From Timema cristinae (lineage: Eukaryota > Arthropoda > Insecta > Phasmatodea > Timematidae), in the NCBI GenBank assembly GCA_039000515.1, contig JBCFYV010000012.1, forward strand, positions 37,651,407 through 37,715,406: 64,000 nucleotides of DNA. Reading direction: 5' to 3'. The notes beneath the pieces were generated by a model, which had not been told where the DNA came from, searched no databases, and saw only the letters and a list, made by a program, of their open reading frames with translations. The translations under genes were made by a program, and so were the position numbers. Positions 22,478 to 34,103 of the stretch are shown here, one piece after another. Each line of letters starts with the position of its first letter. Position 1 is the stretch's first letter.

Positions 22478-22640
22478 AACCACGTCTTACTACCCATCTA
22501 GGCTATCCCCATATTTACAAAATGGGATAGGGATGAGAAAGGAATAATTTAGAATAAATGAATAATATTTTCTTGTAAGGCGAAGGTAAAAATACTAAGG
22601 AAAAACCTGAAAAAACCAGGCCAGATGAGACTAATGTCCA
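22478..22640 (-). mobile_element. SINE, group B, 3' part, strongly diverged
   Basis: The tail (GAACCACGTCTTACTACCC) is followed by remnants of the body up to CCAGATGAGAC. The head is not recognisable. Confidence 0.45.
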
Positions 22641-22877
22641 GCTGTTTGGCTCATATATATATTTTCATAATGTTTTATTGTAGTGTGCTTGAAGATAATA
22701 TTACCAGATACAATGCTATCCTTAAACATTTTTAATTTTAGTTTAGTTTCAAATAAATAACACAGGAGAAAATGTTGAGATAAATCTACAACATACTGTA
22801 GAAGGTAAGAAATGTATTTATATAAAAGGTTTAAATAATTTAAAAGTAGAAAATTGTGTAGTCGTGATTTTTTTTTT

Positions 22878-23161
22878 ATTATTATATTATTATTATTATT
22901 AACACCGTCTTACTACCCGTTCGGGTTTACGCACTTACGCTAATGTGTAATGGTAGGGTGATTGTGAGATAAATGAAGGACCTACAGTTTAACGTAGAAT
23001 CCGAACCACGGTGGGGCCTGGCATTCCACACATTCACAAGAAGTCTTGTCAGAGGTGTAGGAAGGGTTTGGAAATCAGATAAATCTGTGCCGGGACCGAG
23101 GATTGAACCCCGGCCGCCAGCACAGAAGTCTGACACCTTACCCCTAGACCACCAGGTCACC
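22878..23161 (-). mobile_element. SINE, group A, full length
   Basis: A complete minus-strand copy: (TTA)n tail, CACCGTCTTACTACCCG, the group A body, and the complete tRNA-like head ending CCACCAGGTCACC. It has the short body variant (AAGAAGTCTTGTCAGAGG). The overlapping 77-78-codon frames on both strands are SINE sequence, not genes. Confidence 0.9.
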
Positions 23162-23169
23162 TTCTTTTT

Positions 23170-23508
23170 ATTGAATCTCCAATTTCTTGGGAAATGTTTT
23201 ATAGCTTAGAGAGCGGAAAAAAATAGGTTCCTCTGATTGAACAATAATTAAAGTAAAACTTTGTTTTGTTTTTAATTATTGAATAATCTATTATGTATCC
23301 TTCTGGAGATATGCTATGTTTTTAAGCATCCTATTCATTTCAACTTCGATTATACATTTACATAGCTCTATTTTACATAAATACAAAATGTGTAATGAAT
23401 TTTTTTTTTCAATTTTAAATAAAATGCCAATTAAAAAGTTAATTTCCTATTGAATACTGAAATTTAACTTTTTTGTAGGTGACCAGTACTTTAATAGGGG
23501 AATGTTTC
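23170..23508. other. AT-rich non-genic stretch
   Basis: No frame, repeat or tRNA-like part seen. Confidence 0.45.
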
Positions 23509-23755
23509 AGCGGCCAAATGTTCTGAGGCATCACCCTCATGTTAGACTGGCCTGTTGAAGACGGGGAGCTTGGAGTTCGAATTCTGGTCAGTTCTACTGA
23601 GGGTGGTTTTTCCTAAGGTGTCTACCCACTCTCCTTCCACGCAAATGAGGGTAATATACCACTAAAATGCTTCCTTCCACATCCCGACCTGATTATAGTA
23701 ATGATCATATATGCGTATAACCTGAACAGGTAAGTAAGACCTGGTGATAACCAAA
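23509..23755 (+). mobile_element. SINE, group B
   Basis: Head at 23509 onward with box-B-like GGAGTTCGAATTCTGG, body (CTTCCACGCAAATGAGGG) and a diverged shared tail (ATAACCTGAACAGGTAAG), then an A-rich end. Confidence 0.75.
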
Positions 23756-24255
23756 AGAAAAATATATGAAGGCCAAAGGACTTGTAGTCAGATTTTAATA
23801 AGAACCTTTAATAATGTATACAAACAAGTATAAGGTAACCAAAGAAGCCATTTTTATTAAAAAAAAGGCACCGCTAAACATGGACGGATGCATCAGTTCC
23901 CAGCATATTTCCATTTACTTGAATATGGATTCATTGTTTGTTTGTTTTAAATGTCAGATTAAGTTCTTCCTAGAGGGGTCCGACTATAGGGGTTAATATC
24001 ATCAATAATTTGGAACGATTTATTAGGAAGACGGACTATCGATTATAATGATCCAAATTTGATACTATTAAGACCTAAAAGTATGTTTAAAGATATTTAT
24101 AAATGTATCTTACCATCTGTACCTTAACAATTAATAAACAAACCAACGTTACAAATTAATATTTATTGTATTCCTACACCAGACAATGCATTCCCCGGTT
24201 GACTTTTTTTTTTACAGCTTTAAGGAAAGTATAGTGTTTGAATTTTTGCATCGCA
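23756..24255. other. Non-genic stretch
   Basis: A 60-codon frame at 23814-23996 is not recognisable and has no convincing splice or start context. Otherwise AT-rich. Confidence 0.4.
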
Positions 24256-24488
24256 TCTTTACTTACCGTTTGGGTTTTTTGCATATTATGTATCACCTAA
24301 TGTATTAGGGATGGGTAGGGTTGAATTTTTAATAAATGTAACCACATTTGCATGGTAATAGAGTGGGCATTAATTTCGAAAAAAACACCTTAAGTACGCC
24401 TATCGGGATTCGAACACCGACTCCCCATTATTGGCAGTTTAGTCTATTGCGAGAGTGAATCTTTAAAGAATGCGATCACCAGAGAAGG
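24256..24488 (-). mobile_element. SINE, group B, diverged
   Basis: Minus strand: degenerate tail (TTACCGTTTGGGTT), body (GGTAGGGTTGAATTTT, CACATTTGCATGG), then box-B-like GGGATTCGAACACCG and head (ATTGCGAGAGTGAATC). Confidence 0.65.
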
Positions 24489-25119
24489 TCGTATTAAAAA
24501 TAGTAATACCTTACATTCAAAAAAGCTTTTTAAAGTTGTACTTAAACCGCTCTTACCCCAGCTATGTACTATTTTTACCTCGCAGAAACAATGGAAACAT
24601 CGCAATGGGAAGGGAACTATATTGTGGCAATGGTGCGATAGGTCAAACGTTCCAGCAGCTCCAGCGGGACATTTAGTTACTAAGTTGGTAGGATTGTTCG
24701 CGGAGTGTAACAATTGAATTAGGGACAAAAAGGGCGGGGATCGGCGAACTAGTTAGAAAGTTACAACGGCTCACAGCGGGACATTTAATGTCTGGAGGAT
24801 GTTACTCGTGTGTCTTGAAATGGGACAGGTTTGTCCGGTTGGAAATCGTATAGAAGCTACGGGGACAGGCGCAGGGCCCCGTCAACCAACTGAGGGGATA
24901 TCTGGTTGTTGATACGATTTATATCGGTGGCTAATACCAGGGAAAGAAGGATTGGACACCTACACAAGGTCCTCTCTGAGCAGTTTATGACGGATCTTGG
25001 GGCTTTTCCCTAAGTATGGCAGAGTTACAAAACTTTTATACTATTCACCCCCATTTTTTTAAATTAATTCTGTACCCTCTTATTTTTTTCTCTAAATAAT
25101 AATATTATTATAAATAAGA
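24489..25119. other. Unassigned stretch with a short direct repeat
   Basis: Mildly GC-richer. CAGCGGGACATTTA occurs at about 24,662 and 24,774, framing GGGACAAAAAGGGCGGGG. The frames on both strands at 24444-24728 have no recognisable motif. Could be an old mobile element. Confidence 0.35.
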
Positions 25120-25374
25120 TGTTTTAACATCGCGTCTTACCATCTGTTTGTGTTATATGCTTATGTACTAACTACACCGTTGGTTTTAGGAATTAGGAAG
25201 GTTATATTTAGAGTAAGTGTACCTACACTTGCATGAAGAGAAAGTGGAGAACCATTTTTGGAAGAACCATATTTAGTACACATGACCGAGATTCGAACCT
25301 CGATCTCTCCATTATTTTCAGTCTAGTCTACTGTAAGAGTAGTGCCTTAGACTATGTGGCCACCGTAAAGGGTA
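25120..25374 (-). mobile_element. SINE, group B
   Basis: Minus strand, nearly complete: CATCGCGTCTTACCATCTG, body with TAGGAATTAGGAAGG, box-B-like GAGATTCGAACCTCG and head up to ATGTGGCCACC. The 84-codon frame over it is SINE sequence. Confidence 0.8.
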
Positions 25375-26173
25375 TTAGTTTAACCAGAACAATTTATTTT
25401 ATCTTTAACTCCCCCCATAAGGATCCCAGTAAATATATTTTTAAACTTATTTTAAATATAACAAGAATTCTTATAACCATAATCTAAAGTGCGTTAGAAA
25501 GGTCTCATGATTGTCTAACAGCTGAAAGCATTAACGCAATTTTAATTTCAGAATAATGTGTTCCTGCTTCTGCAAAATCGTTCGTTATTTTATTGCTTTT
25601 GGACAGTCTTATGGCTTGGAATGAGACTATAAAATATAAATCACAGCGGCCCTTGGGGTGACCTCTGTGTCCACCAAAGTTTGATTGAAATAAGTCAGAT
25701 GGATACAAATTAATAAGAAAGGTACACGACGTTACGCTGGAACATCCAATTAATAAATATGTTTTCCTCTCTAACATGGCTAAAAGTCTTCGCGGTTAAG
25801 TAGTTAAATTTGTGAGGGTTGCTGACTAATGTTGATAAGGTTTATTCATCGAGGGAAGCCAGCACCTTAGCTACTAAATAACAAAAAACGCTCTCACTGT
25901 ATTCTTCCCTCAAAGTCATGGAGAACGAATCTTTCGGAAACTGTCAATTCATTTCACATTTTTTTTTAGTTGTGTTTCGAATTATTATCCGAGAATTAGT
26001 GATAGTACTCAAACTAAGTACATCTTTTGGTGACACCTTTGAGGACACCTTGCCCTACCTCCACAGTTTTAGAACACGTTTCTAAGCAAAGGGTATGGAC
26101 TATAAACTTCTTCATATTATTATGTGATAGTAAATCAGGTGTCTGATGGGTCCAATGTTCCCATAGTTTTTTT
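25375..26173. other. Non-genic stretch
   Basis: A 90-codon minus-strand frame (25505-25777) was examined and shows no motif I know. No repeat family assigned. Confidence 0.4.
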
Positions 26174-26420
26174 ATAGCACCCCGTCTCCCTACCCGTCCG
26201 GGTTATACGCATATATACTTATTACTTTAATGTTTTTAGGATTAGAAAGATTGAATTCAGAGGAAGTGTGCTCATACGTGTGTGGAGAGAGAGTGTTAAA
26301 CCATTAAGGAAAAAAAACACCTTCAGTACATCCTACCGGGATTAGAACCCCAATACCACCGTCAGCAGTCTGGTACATTTCGAGAGTGATGCCCTATATC
26401 TTTCAACCACCAAAATGGGT
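26174..26420 (-). mobile_element. SINE, group B
   Basis: Minus strand: TAGCACCCCGTCTCCCTACC tail, body, GGGATTAGAACCCC in the box-B position, and a head ending ACCACCAAAATGGG. Confidence 0.75.
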
Positions 26421-27079
26421 GTGATGTTACTTTAGAGAATACTTTCAGGATGTGTTATATAAGGGTTGATATGCACCTTGAGGGGGGGGAGGGGCTTGAT
26501 TAGTCAGATATTTAGTATTACACAGTGTACAAACTATTAGTTTTATCTTCGAGTTGTGTCACATTGATAAGCTTGGTTACATATTAATCTTAAAAGAAAT
26601 CCCTACGTAGCCAGGGGAGGTTCGGGGGTTCAAACCCCTTGCCCCCCATAATGTTGGCAATAACCAATTAATACTGCCTTATTTACGATCTTAACAAAAA
26701 AGAAAACACAAGGATAAAGGTATTATAATGTTTAAATAATTTTTTGAAAATATTTTGTTATTGTGTTCATTATTCAGGCAACAAATTTGTGTATACAGAC
26801 GAAATTTGACAAAGGAGATTTGTGGAAGCTGGTAAATCTTTGAGATTAGTAAACAAAACCTCCTAACTGGAAACTATTCGAATGGTAGCTCCGGGAACAC
26901 GTCGCCAAAGAAAGAAGAATGAACGGTGGGTTATGATAATAGCAAGCATGGAAGTAGGGAGAATATAATTGGGGGAGGGGGTATCAAAATCGTAAGTTTA
27001 TGACATAAAGTCAAGTCTTACTACTAAACCCTAAGAAATAAGACCATTGTTAATTTATACAGTAGTGGTGGAACTTTAT
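26421..27079. other. Unassigned stretch with a G/C-rich patch
   Basis: Holds GGTTCGGGGGTTCAAACCCC near 26620, a short palindrome-like phrase, and AGGCAACAAATTTGTG near 26778, which resembles the terminus of the 16.4-kb MITE. No gene seen. Confidence 0.35.
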
Positions 27080-27139
27080 TTGTTTCCAAGAGGGGGAAGG
27101 GGAGGGTAACATATATGTTTTTAGGGATTTTATATACCC

Positions 27140-28385
27140 TCCTCCCCCCAGTTGATGTTAGAAACTTTGATTCTCCTAAAATTTATTTGCAGTAATCCTC
27201 GTTTGGAGAATTTTTGAAAATGTTACTCTTTTAACAGCTATTTAGAACAATGCTCCCCCCCAAAATTATTTGATATTTGAATGCTCCTACAGACTATTTG
27301 GAGTAGTCATCCTTCAGGAGATTTTTGAAAATTTTGACGCTTCTGAAAACTATTAAAAATTTTCTCACCAGATTTCTTTTATATATAAATTAGATTCCCT
27401 GAAATCTATTTGAAGAGGTCTTCACTCAGGATTTTCTTGAAATTTTGAATGGCCTAAAAGTTATTTAAAATAATCTTCACCTGATTCTTCCCCCAACATG
27501 TTTTTTAAAGTTGAATGCCTTTAGAAGCTAATTGAATTGATCCTCACTTCGATTTTTTTTTTTAATATTTTAGGAATATAGAAGTTGTTTGGAGTGGTCC
27601 TCTATGGGTAATTATTTTAAAATTAGGATGTCTCCAGAAGCTATTTAAACTGATATTTACCTAGAATTTTTATAAATATTAAATACACCTGAAAGCTATT
27701 TGGATTGGTTCCTTCTCAAGTAAAATTTTGAAAAGTGAATGCCTATGTAAGTAAGCTAGTTGAAATTTGATACAAGGCCATCTTTTAAGTTAAATTTTAA
27801 AGTCTTCAGAAAATTTCGGGTGAGAGGGGTTTTAACCCCATAAGATCCCTCCTTACGCCTTACCCTTAAACAGCTCAAAATTAGAGATAAGAGTCAAAGT
27901 TTTCAATACATCTGGTCAAGTTGAAAATACCTTTTTTTGAAAATTGCACAATTTTAGAATATGAAGCAGGTCTGATTTAACCTTATTTCCAAGCACACCT
28001 TTTAAAACATCTATTTGTTTTAGAGAAAAGCGAAATCATATTTAATTCAAACATGTCGGGTCAGTATTGGCATAACCTTAAACGTGTAGGTAGGAGGAGT
28101 AGTTCAATTAACCAAAAAGAGATTTTGAGGGAATTTTATCCCCTCCCCCAGCCTAAAGAGTTTCGGAGGCCCTCACAGCAAACGTTTAATAATCGGATGC
28201 GTTAAGCTATTGGAGAGGTCTTAAAAATATTAAACTCACATATAAACTATATGAAGTGGTCTTATTTCATATTAGTTTTTAAAATTTGGATATCTTTAAA
28301 AGATATTTAAAATAGTTCTCACTTGATTTTTAAAATTTCAATTCAATGCCTTTATATTTAGAAGCTATTTTTTTTTAAATCGTAT
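27140..28385. repeat. Degenerate ~57-bp tandem repeat, about a dozen units
   Basis: Between 27,150 and 27,775, units of 52-65 bp recur. Each has TTTTTGAAAATTTTGAATG, then TCCAGAAGCTATTTG and GGTCCTCACTT. Three more units occur at about 28,205-28,380 after an unrelated stretch with CCCTCCCCCAGCC. No frame survives across units. Confidence 0.7.
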
Positions 28386-28659
28386 CATATTATAAAATAT
28401 AAGAGGGGATTGAAATAAGTCTAGAGTCTAGAGGGAGAAAATTTTTTACCTACTTGAAATAGCACCACTGGGTATGCATTTATTTAATAAGTGCTCAATA
28501 CAAATTTTCAGACTTGGAGGGTGGAGACGCTATGCAAGTTTCTAATCATTACACTAAATTAAATCACCTAATATATTTAATTCATGTTCTTGGTTACCAT
28601 AAAAATGAATTCTATAAACCTTCTAGAGATATTTAGAATTTGTAATTTTTCTTTGGCTG

Positions 28660-28785
28660 TGGCTGTGGGTGAAGGGAGAGTGGAAAATCATTTAGGAAAT
28701 AAAATTCAGTACCCCCAGCTGGGAATCGAAACCGGGTCTCCCTGTAACTGGCAGTCCACTATTGTGCGGGGGTAATACGTTAGAC
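28660..28785 (-). mobile_element. SINE, group B, head and half body
   Basis: GGTGAAGGGAGAGTGGAAAA body, CTGGGAATCGAAACCGGG box-B region and head to GCGTTAGACC-like TACGTTAGACCGTG. The shared tail is missing. Confidence 0.7.
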
Positions 28786-29667
28786 CGTGTAAATTTGAGT
28801 ATATGACACGTTTGTTCGCCAATGTATCAATAGGATTTGCTTGAGTTATTAGTCACGCTACACCACTGGGTAAGTTTGCCAACCCACCCACTACTACAAC
28901 CTCTGGAACCCAACCCCCCCCCCTTACCACACGTGGACCACCAAATTGAACGTGGGTGCTATTTTTGGAGCGTCTCGTATCGATGCGTATCAACATGTTC
29001 AGGATAAAATACCACTAAATATTAACGACTGTAATCTCTAACGCTTTAAGGAAAGAGTTCATATTCAGAAGCAAAACCCGATTAGTCCATTTGTTTTAGA
29101 AATACAAACGGAATCTCTAAACTATTCGTGATAAAGTTAATTTAATAAATTTCTACCATACAAGAAATAAAACGGCTATTTACTAAAGGAGATCTACTTT
29201 TGAGAGTAGGCTTCACTGCAAGAATGAAACATTAGCTTGGATGCAGAACTTCCCATTGTTCTATTTCTCTCTTTTAAGTTGCAAATGTTCGGTTGTACTT
29301 CTGGGTCTGAGCTTGTTATTTGTCGAGTTCGCGTGACAAAAAGGAGAAACAATTCTTGTAATTTCGTTTAATTCACCTTGTTTAGAATTTAATGTTTATA
29401 TCTTGGCTTCACGATAAGTATAGATGATTAATATGTTTCTAAGCTGTACACAAGTATAGTAATCACATGGTTCGTCACGTCTGAATTATTGTTTGTATAG
29501 ACTTGCTAGATTTATTTTAACAGTGTTAACTACCGATATACTTAGAATGTATGCGTGTTTTAGGATACATTTAAAATCAATTCGCCTCTTCAAACTCTTG
29601 TGACTAGAGTGCTAGACCACCCCATTATAACGGCACAGCAATGAGTTGTTTGGACTTAATTCTTTTC
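28786..29667. other. Non-genic stretch
   Basis: AT-rich apart from a C-run near 28913-28922. Nothing recognised. Confidence 0.4.
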
Positions 29668-29896
29668 TCCATCGCGTCTTACTCCCTCATCAGGCTATAA
29701 TCATTTAACTACACTAATTGAGGGTGTATCATGAAGGAAGAATGAAGATGAAAGGTGCTAACATTGCTTGAAGTTAGAGTGGAATTTTAAAAATGAAAAA
29801 TCACCCTCATTATACCCAGCTGGGATATGAAATTTGACCCCTCTGTCACCGGTAAACTAGATTATATGATCCTGACATTTAATCCACGTGTTTGCC
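29668..29896 (-). mobile_element. SINE, group B, diverged
   Basis: Minus strand: CATCGCGTCTTACTCCCTC tail, poorly conserved body, AAATCACCCTCATTATACCC, and a degenerate box-B and head. Confidence 0.6.
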
Positions 29897-30483
29897 GGTT
29901 ATGGATATTCAGCCTCCTTGTTTACCTTCAGATACTTCCCCTCTCCAAACTTGTGGAACCTGAGCGCTCCCTCCTCTTACTAAAGCAAGATAGCATTAAA
30001 ACATTCAGCTATTCCTTTTGTTAAAATTTTAAAAACTCACTAATTATAAGAAGAAGGAGAAACTCACTGTTGAGTAATGAAGTGTTGCAAACAGTTTTGA
30101 AGAGCCTCTTAAACAGCTTCCAAGACAATACCCCATGAACACTATTAAATTCTCACAATTAATGTATATAATGAAGGTCGTTAACTCAAATGCATTTAAA
30201 AACCATGAACAATGATTTTCCATTGTTTTGTACGATCTCTCGAGATACTTCATCTATAACCAGCAAATTGAGCAGTTGTTTTGAAGGACTAATACGAACT
30301 TCCTGCAATTTGAATAGCTTTCTTCCCTCCCCCACCTTTATTTGTTGGCCAAGGCCATGGTTCCCATCTTGATAAGCATAAAACAAGGTCGCAAGGCCTT
30401 AAACATGATTACAGTCAAACATGATTGCTGTAAAGTACGCGAAGCTGTTTAGTTGGTGGTATAGCTGATTATAACTTACAAGT
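29897..30483. other. Non-genic stretch
   Basis: Overlapping frames on both strands at 30044-30386 were examined. The minus-strand one (66 codons) has a balanced composition but no recognisable domain and no firm splice sites. No repeat family assigned. Confidence 0.4.
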
Positions 30484-30619
30484 AGGGGGTCATCCATTAA
30501 CCACGAAACGCTGTTGTCAAGGGGATAGTGAGAGCTTTAATGTCTACAAGGTGCTACATGGGGGAAACAGGGGTAAAACAGGGTAAGAAACAAATTACGT
30601 GGTTTATATCTGAACCCTA
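30484..30619. mobile_element. MITE, ~135 bp
   Basis: The left end GGGGTCATCCATTAACCACG matches, in inverted form, the right end ACGTGGTTTATATCTGAACCC. A TA is present on both sides, as expected for Tc1/mariner-type targets. A related single end occurs near 43957 (GGGTCATCCAGAAACCACG). Confidence 0.65.
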
Positions 30620-30820
30620 GGATAAGCACTTTATTTTTATTTTTAGTATAGGCCTACTGTATAGCAATAAAATATATACTATATTTACAACAACAAAAAA
30701 AACATGCCTCATTCTATTAATTTACCATTTTTTGTGAATATAACAAACTCAATTACACGGTGATACCTTTCACTCATCGCCAGGATCAAACTCGGCCCTA
30801 TTAAATCAATTAACAGACAC

Positions 30821-31055
30821 CCGCTTTGGTGGCCGCATGGTCTAAGGCGTCACTCTCGCAATAGACTATACTGCTGATCACTGGGAGATAGGAGCTATAA
30901 TCTAGACCTGGTGGACCGAGGGTGATTTTTGCTAAATAATGTTTCACATTCTTTCCACGAAAATAAAGGTACACTTCATCTAAATGCAACCTTACCTATC
31001 TTAACACATTAGCATAATTAGTACATAAGTGTGTAAACCAATTGGGCGTTTAAAA
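30821..31055 (+). mobile_element. SINE, group B, Leu/Ser-like head
   Basis: The clearest example of the common group B head, GGTGGCCGCATGGTCTAAGG, which resembles the start of a type II (Leu/Ser) tRNA. The body and a diverged tail (GTGTGTAAACCAATTGGGCG) follow. It faces the next SINE tail to tail. Confidence 0.8.
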
Positions 31056-31106
31056 AAAGGCATACGCTTTACGGATGGGTCATTGAATAATATAATATTA
31101 TATTTA

Positions 31107-31352
31107 GCACCGTGTCTTACTACCCGTTCGGGTTGTACGCTTCAAGTACTAATTACGTTAATAGATTTAGGAATTGGGAAGGTTAAATTAGAAGAGGTGA
31201 ACCCGCATTTGCGTGGAGGGAGAGTGGAAAACCATTTAGGAACACCCCCCTCCCCCAGTTCACCCGACCGAGATTCGAACCTCGACTCCCCGTCCTCAGC
31301 AGTCAAGCTCAAACGACAAGCGCGTTAGCCAACTACGCCACCGAGGCGGGTT
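31107..31352 (-). mobile_element. SINE, group B, alternative head
   Basis: A well-preserved minus-strand copy: TTAGCACCGTGTCTTACTACC tail, GTGGAGGGAGAGTGGAAAACC body, GAGATTCGAACCTCGAC box B, and a head whose plus sense reads CCTCGGTGGCGTAGTTGGC. Same head type as the copy at 9.6 kb. Confidence 0.85.
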
Positions 31353-31578
31353 GGTCCATTTGAAGAATGAGTGTAAAACTAAGGGCTTAAATTAGGTTAA
31401 TGTTAAAATTTATAAGTTATCTAAATATATAATCTATTGAATTAGTTTTGTGAGGTATTTTATCAAATTAGAGTTGTAAATATGTTTATAATTTACTAAA
31501 CGATGTTTTGTTATTTTCATTGTTCGTGGCGCTGTAAAATACTTACCAAATATCAAAATTTGAAAGTGCCCTTGATAA

Positions 31579-31637
31579 GTTTATTATTATTATTATTATT
31601 TATTATTACAGTTTACTACCCGTTCGGGCTATAAGCA
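31579..31637 (-). mobile_element. SINE tail fragment with 10-bp target duplication
   Basis: Only the (TTA)n end and the tail TTTACTACCCGTTCGGGCTA are present. It is flanked by CCCTTGATAA at 31569-31578 and 31638-31647. A severe 5' truncation with an intact duplication. It cannot be assigned to group A or B because the tail is shared. Confidence 0.85.
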
Positions 31638-31879
31638 CCCTTGATAAATAGTGCGTGAAGTTAATTTAGCATTGCTACAATCCCTATAAAATAGATGTAC
31701 AATGAAATGCGACATTGAACAATAATAATCAATTTACGACTAATATTTCCACTCACAACCTGTGGCCACGTTGTTTAACACGAGGGCTCGCAATAGACTG
31801 TATTGTCGATGATAAGAAGCTAGAGCTTCAATATATTAAGATGGTTTTACACATGTGTCTCATCCCATTGACGCACTTT

Positions 31880-32115
31880 GGTGTACACGCAGACTACACA
31901 TCAGGCTCGTCTTGTTTCACTTACCATCGACGGAGTTGGAGAGGTCAGAACTAGAATCCCTGTTAAGTGTTCTACTGCTCTTTATCAAACGGCTTTCACT
32001 TTCCCTCCACGCAAATACGGGTACATATCCTTCAGTTTAGAGTCTGCATTCATCCATTCTACTTTATTAGAACAAATAGAATGCGTAGAGCTCGGATGGG
32101 TGGTAAGACACGTAG
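31880..32115 (+). mobile_element. SINE, group B, diverged
   Basis: Box-B-like GTCAGAACTAGAATCCCTG, body CTCCACGCAAATACGGGTAC and tail GATGGGTGGTAAGACACG. Four overlapping frames here are SINE sequence. Confidence 0.6.
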
Positions 32116-33119
32116 GATTGTTATCTCATTGGTTTTCCCATTTCTATTACAAGCTAATTCGAGTGCATTCCCTCAAACGACCCTACTCATCCTTAGCCTT
32201 AATAATAAACCGTTAATATATTTTGTGTTGGACGTAATGGTAATAAGAAACGGTGTACACGAATCGCATAAAAAGAACTAATCCGTGCTCTGTAATCTCC
32301 TACCCGAGCTGAATAATAATATTTCCACTTAACGCAAAGTGACAAAACAATGTGTTAATTCTATATTTGTATTATTATAGCTATTACATTTTACTATAAA
32401 ACTCTTAAATGTTCTAAGTTTCGCCTTGTACAACTAAGGTGGCAAGAATTTATTTGACAATTTTCTGCAGTTCAGTATATAAGATTATTGACCCTACATA
32501 TATTCCTGTTATTAGGTATCTTTATTCTGTAGTTAGAATGCAATCATAAAAATAAATCTATATTGAATTTATTCCTACCGGAGTTTTATCGAAGACTTTG
32601 TTTCTAAATGTAACGGCCCCTATTCAAATGTTTCCCTCGGGTTGAACATTTGCATATTTTTCACTTTGTCCTCTTTGGGTTGATTGCTATTAATTTTCCA
32701 CTTGGATTCCTCTAGATTATTCGTACCTGTTCTTAAAGCTACATTTTCTGGCCTAGCGGATGTTTGGAACAAGTGCTATTTACATATTTCACACTTGTTC
32801 TGCAATAATTATTCCACATATTTAGCTCCAATTTCACTAGTTAGGAATGGTAAAAGAGGAGTACCTGGAGTATTTAATAAGGTACTTTAAGATAGGACGA
32901 GCAATTATGTATTTTTCTAATAATCTAATAATTATGCATGGAAGTTGACCCGTTATTATTTATTCCCCTCACGGTACCCAAAATTTGAAACTTGTTTTTC
33001 CTCGAAAGAATATGGTGTTTTTGAGGTTTCTTGGAGCTAGATTCCTCCACGACAAAAAGGGATTTTGTTTAAATTGAGTAATATTTTTCATTGGTAATGT
33101 ACCCGATTACTAGCCCGTA
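32116..33119. other. Non-genic stretch
   Basis: AT-rich; the 68-codon frame at 32684-32890 is not recognisable. No repeat family assigned. Confidence 0.4.
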
Positions 33120-33345
33120 TCGGTTGTTACGTGGTCTTAACTTCAAACTCATCTAGTTTGGTTTGCTGGTGACCGGTTCCTCGTGGTTCGAATCGCGGTC
33201 GGGTATACTGTAGTATAGTTTGATTAAACTGTTTCTCACTCACTCTACATGCTAATATGGGTGCATTATCTTTAAAACACTACCTTTCTTGTTCCTACCC
33301 TAATAATGTAATTAATATGTATAGTCAACTGGGTGATAAGAGAAG
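33120..33345 (+). mobile_element. SINE, group B, diverged
   Basis: CGTGGTTCGAATCGCGGTCG carries the box B. The body (ACATGCTAATATGGGTGCA) and tail (AGTCAACTGGGTGATAAG) follow. Confidence 0.65.
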
Positions 33346-33466
33346 CTTGAAATATGTATACTCTTATTATGGCTTACAAATGACGTAAACACAAGTGCTC
33401 ACTAATGTCTTAATCACAAATTACAACTTTAAACTGAATAAAATAAAGTGAATGCATGATAGTTGG

Positions 33467-34103
33467 GGTTTAAGGGAGGCGCGTTAAGGGCAATGACTTT
33501 ACAGTGTTAATATCAAGTTTTTGTTGGCCGAAATAAATAAAACATTGCTCCGGTAGAAACATAGAGTTTAATTTTCTTCACATGGTGATCTCAACAGGTT
33601 TTATTAGCACCACGTCTTACTACGCGTTAGTGTTATACGCTTATGTACTAATTAGTCTTATATTATTGGGGATTGGGAAGGTTGTATTTAGTTGAGGTGT
33701 AGCCGCATTTACGTGAAGGAAGAGTGAAACTATTTTGGAAAACACACCCTGAGTACATCCAACAGAGAGTCAAACATTGATCTCCCCATCATTGGAAGTC
33801 TAGTCTACTGCGAGAGTTGCGCCCTAAGCCGTGTGGCCACCGAAGCTGGTTGCAGTTGTTGAATATCTGTCATGAGCATAGTGACATTATATGATACACT
33901 TTTTAAATGAAGAAAACAGTTGTCATTAAATTCCAGGACACCCTTGATATATATTCAAGAACTGTTGATATCACCACGTGAATAAAATTAAACTCTATGA
34001 TTCTATTGGAGAAATACTTGATTTATTTTGACCACAAAAATGGTTTTATACAAAAACTGAAAAAATACTATCCTTAACTCGCGTTCTTCACACTCCCACT
34101 TTA
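33467..34103. mobile_element. Foldback (long-TIR) element, copy 1, carrying a SINE
   Basis: The arms of more than 100 bp are inverted. The left arm has GAAATAAATAAAACATTGCTCC, ATAGAGTTTAATTTTCTTCAC and GGTGATCTCAAC; the right arm has their complements. The paralog at 42828-43221 shows the same structure without the SINE at 33603-33850. No coding region. Confidence 0.75.
33603..33850 (-). mobile_element. SINE, group B, inside foldback copy 1
   Basis: Minus strand, complete: TTAGCACCACGTCTTACTACG tail, body, AACATTGATCTCCCC region, and head ending GTGTGGCCACCGAAGC. The empty site is preserved in the paralog, whose sequence runs directly from TATCAACC to GTTGTTGATTATCTG. Confidence 0.85.

Noticed and set aside
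22927..23209. Overlapping frames of 77-78 codons on both strands
   Set aside because: They lie entirely in a full-length group A SINE.
26600..26650. GC-rich phrase with GGTTCAAACCCC as a tRNA-like SINE head
   Set aside because: No box A at the right distance and no body follows. It may be an unrelated old repeat.
30186..30386. 66-codon minus-strand frame as a host exon
   Set aside because: Balanced residue mix only. Splice-like sites are weak and the opposite strand is equally open.
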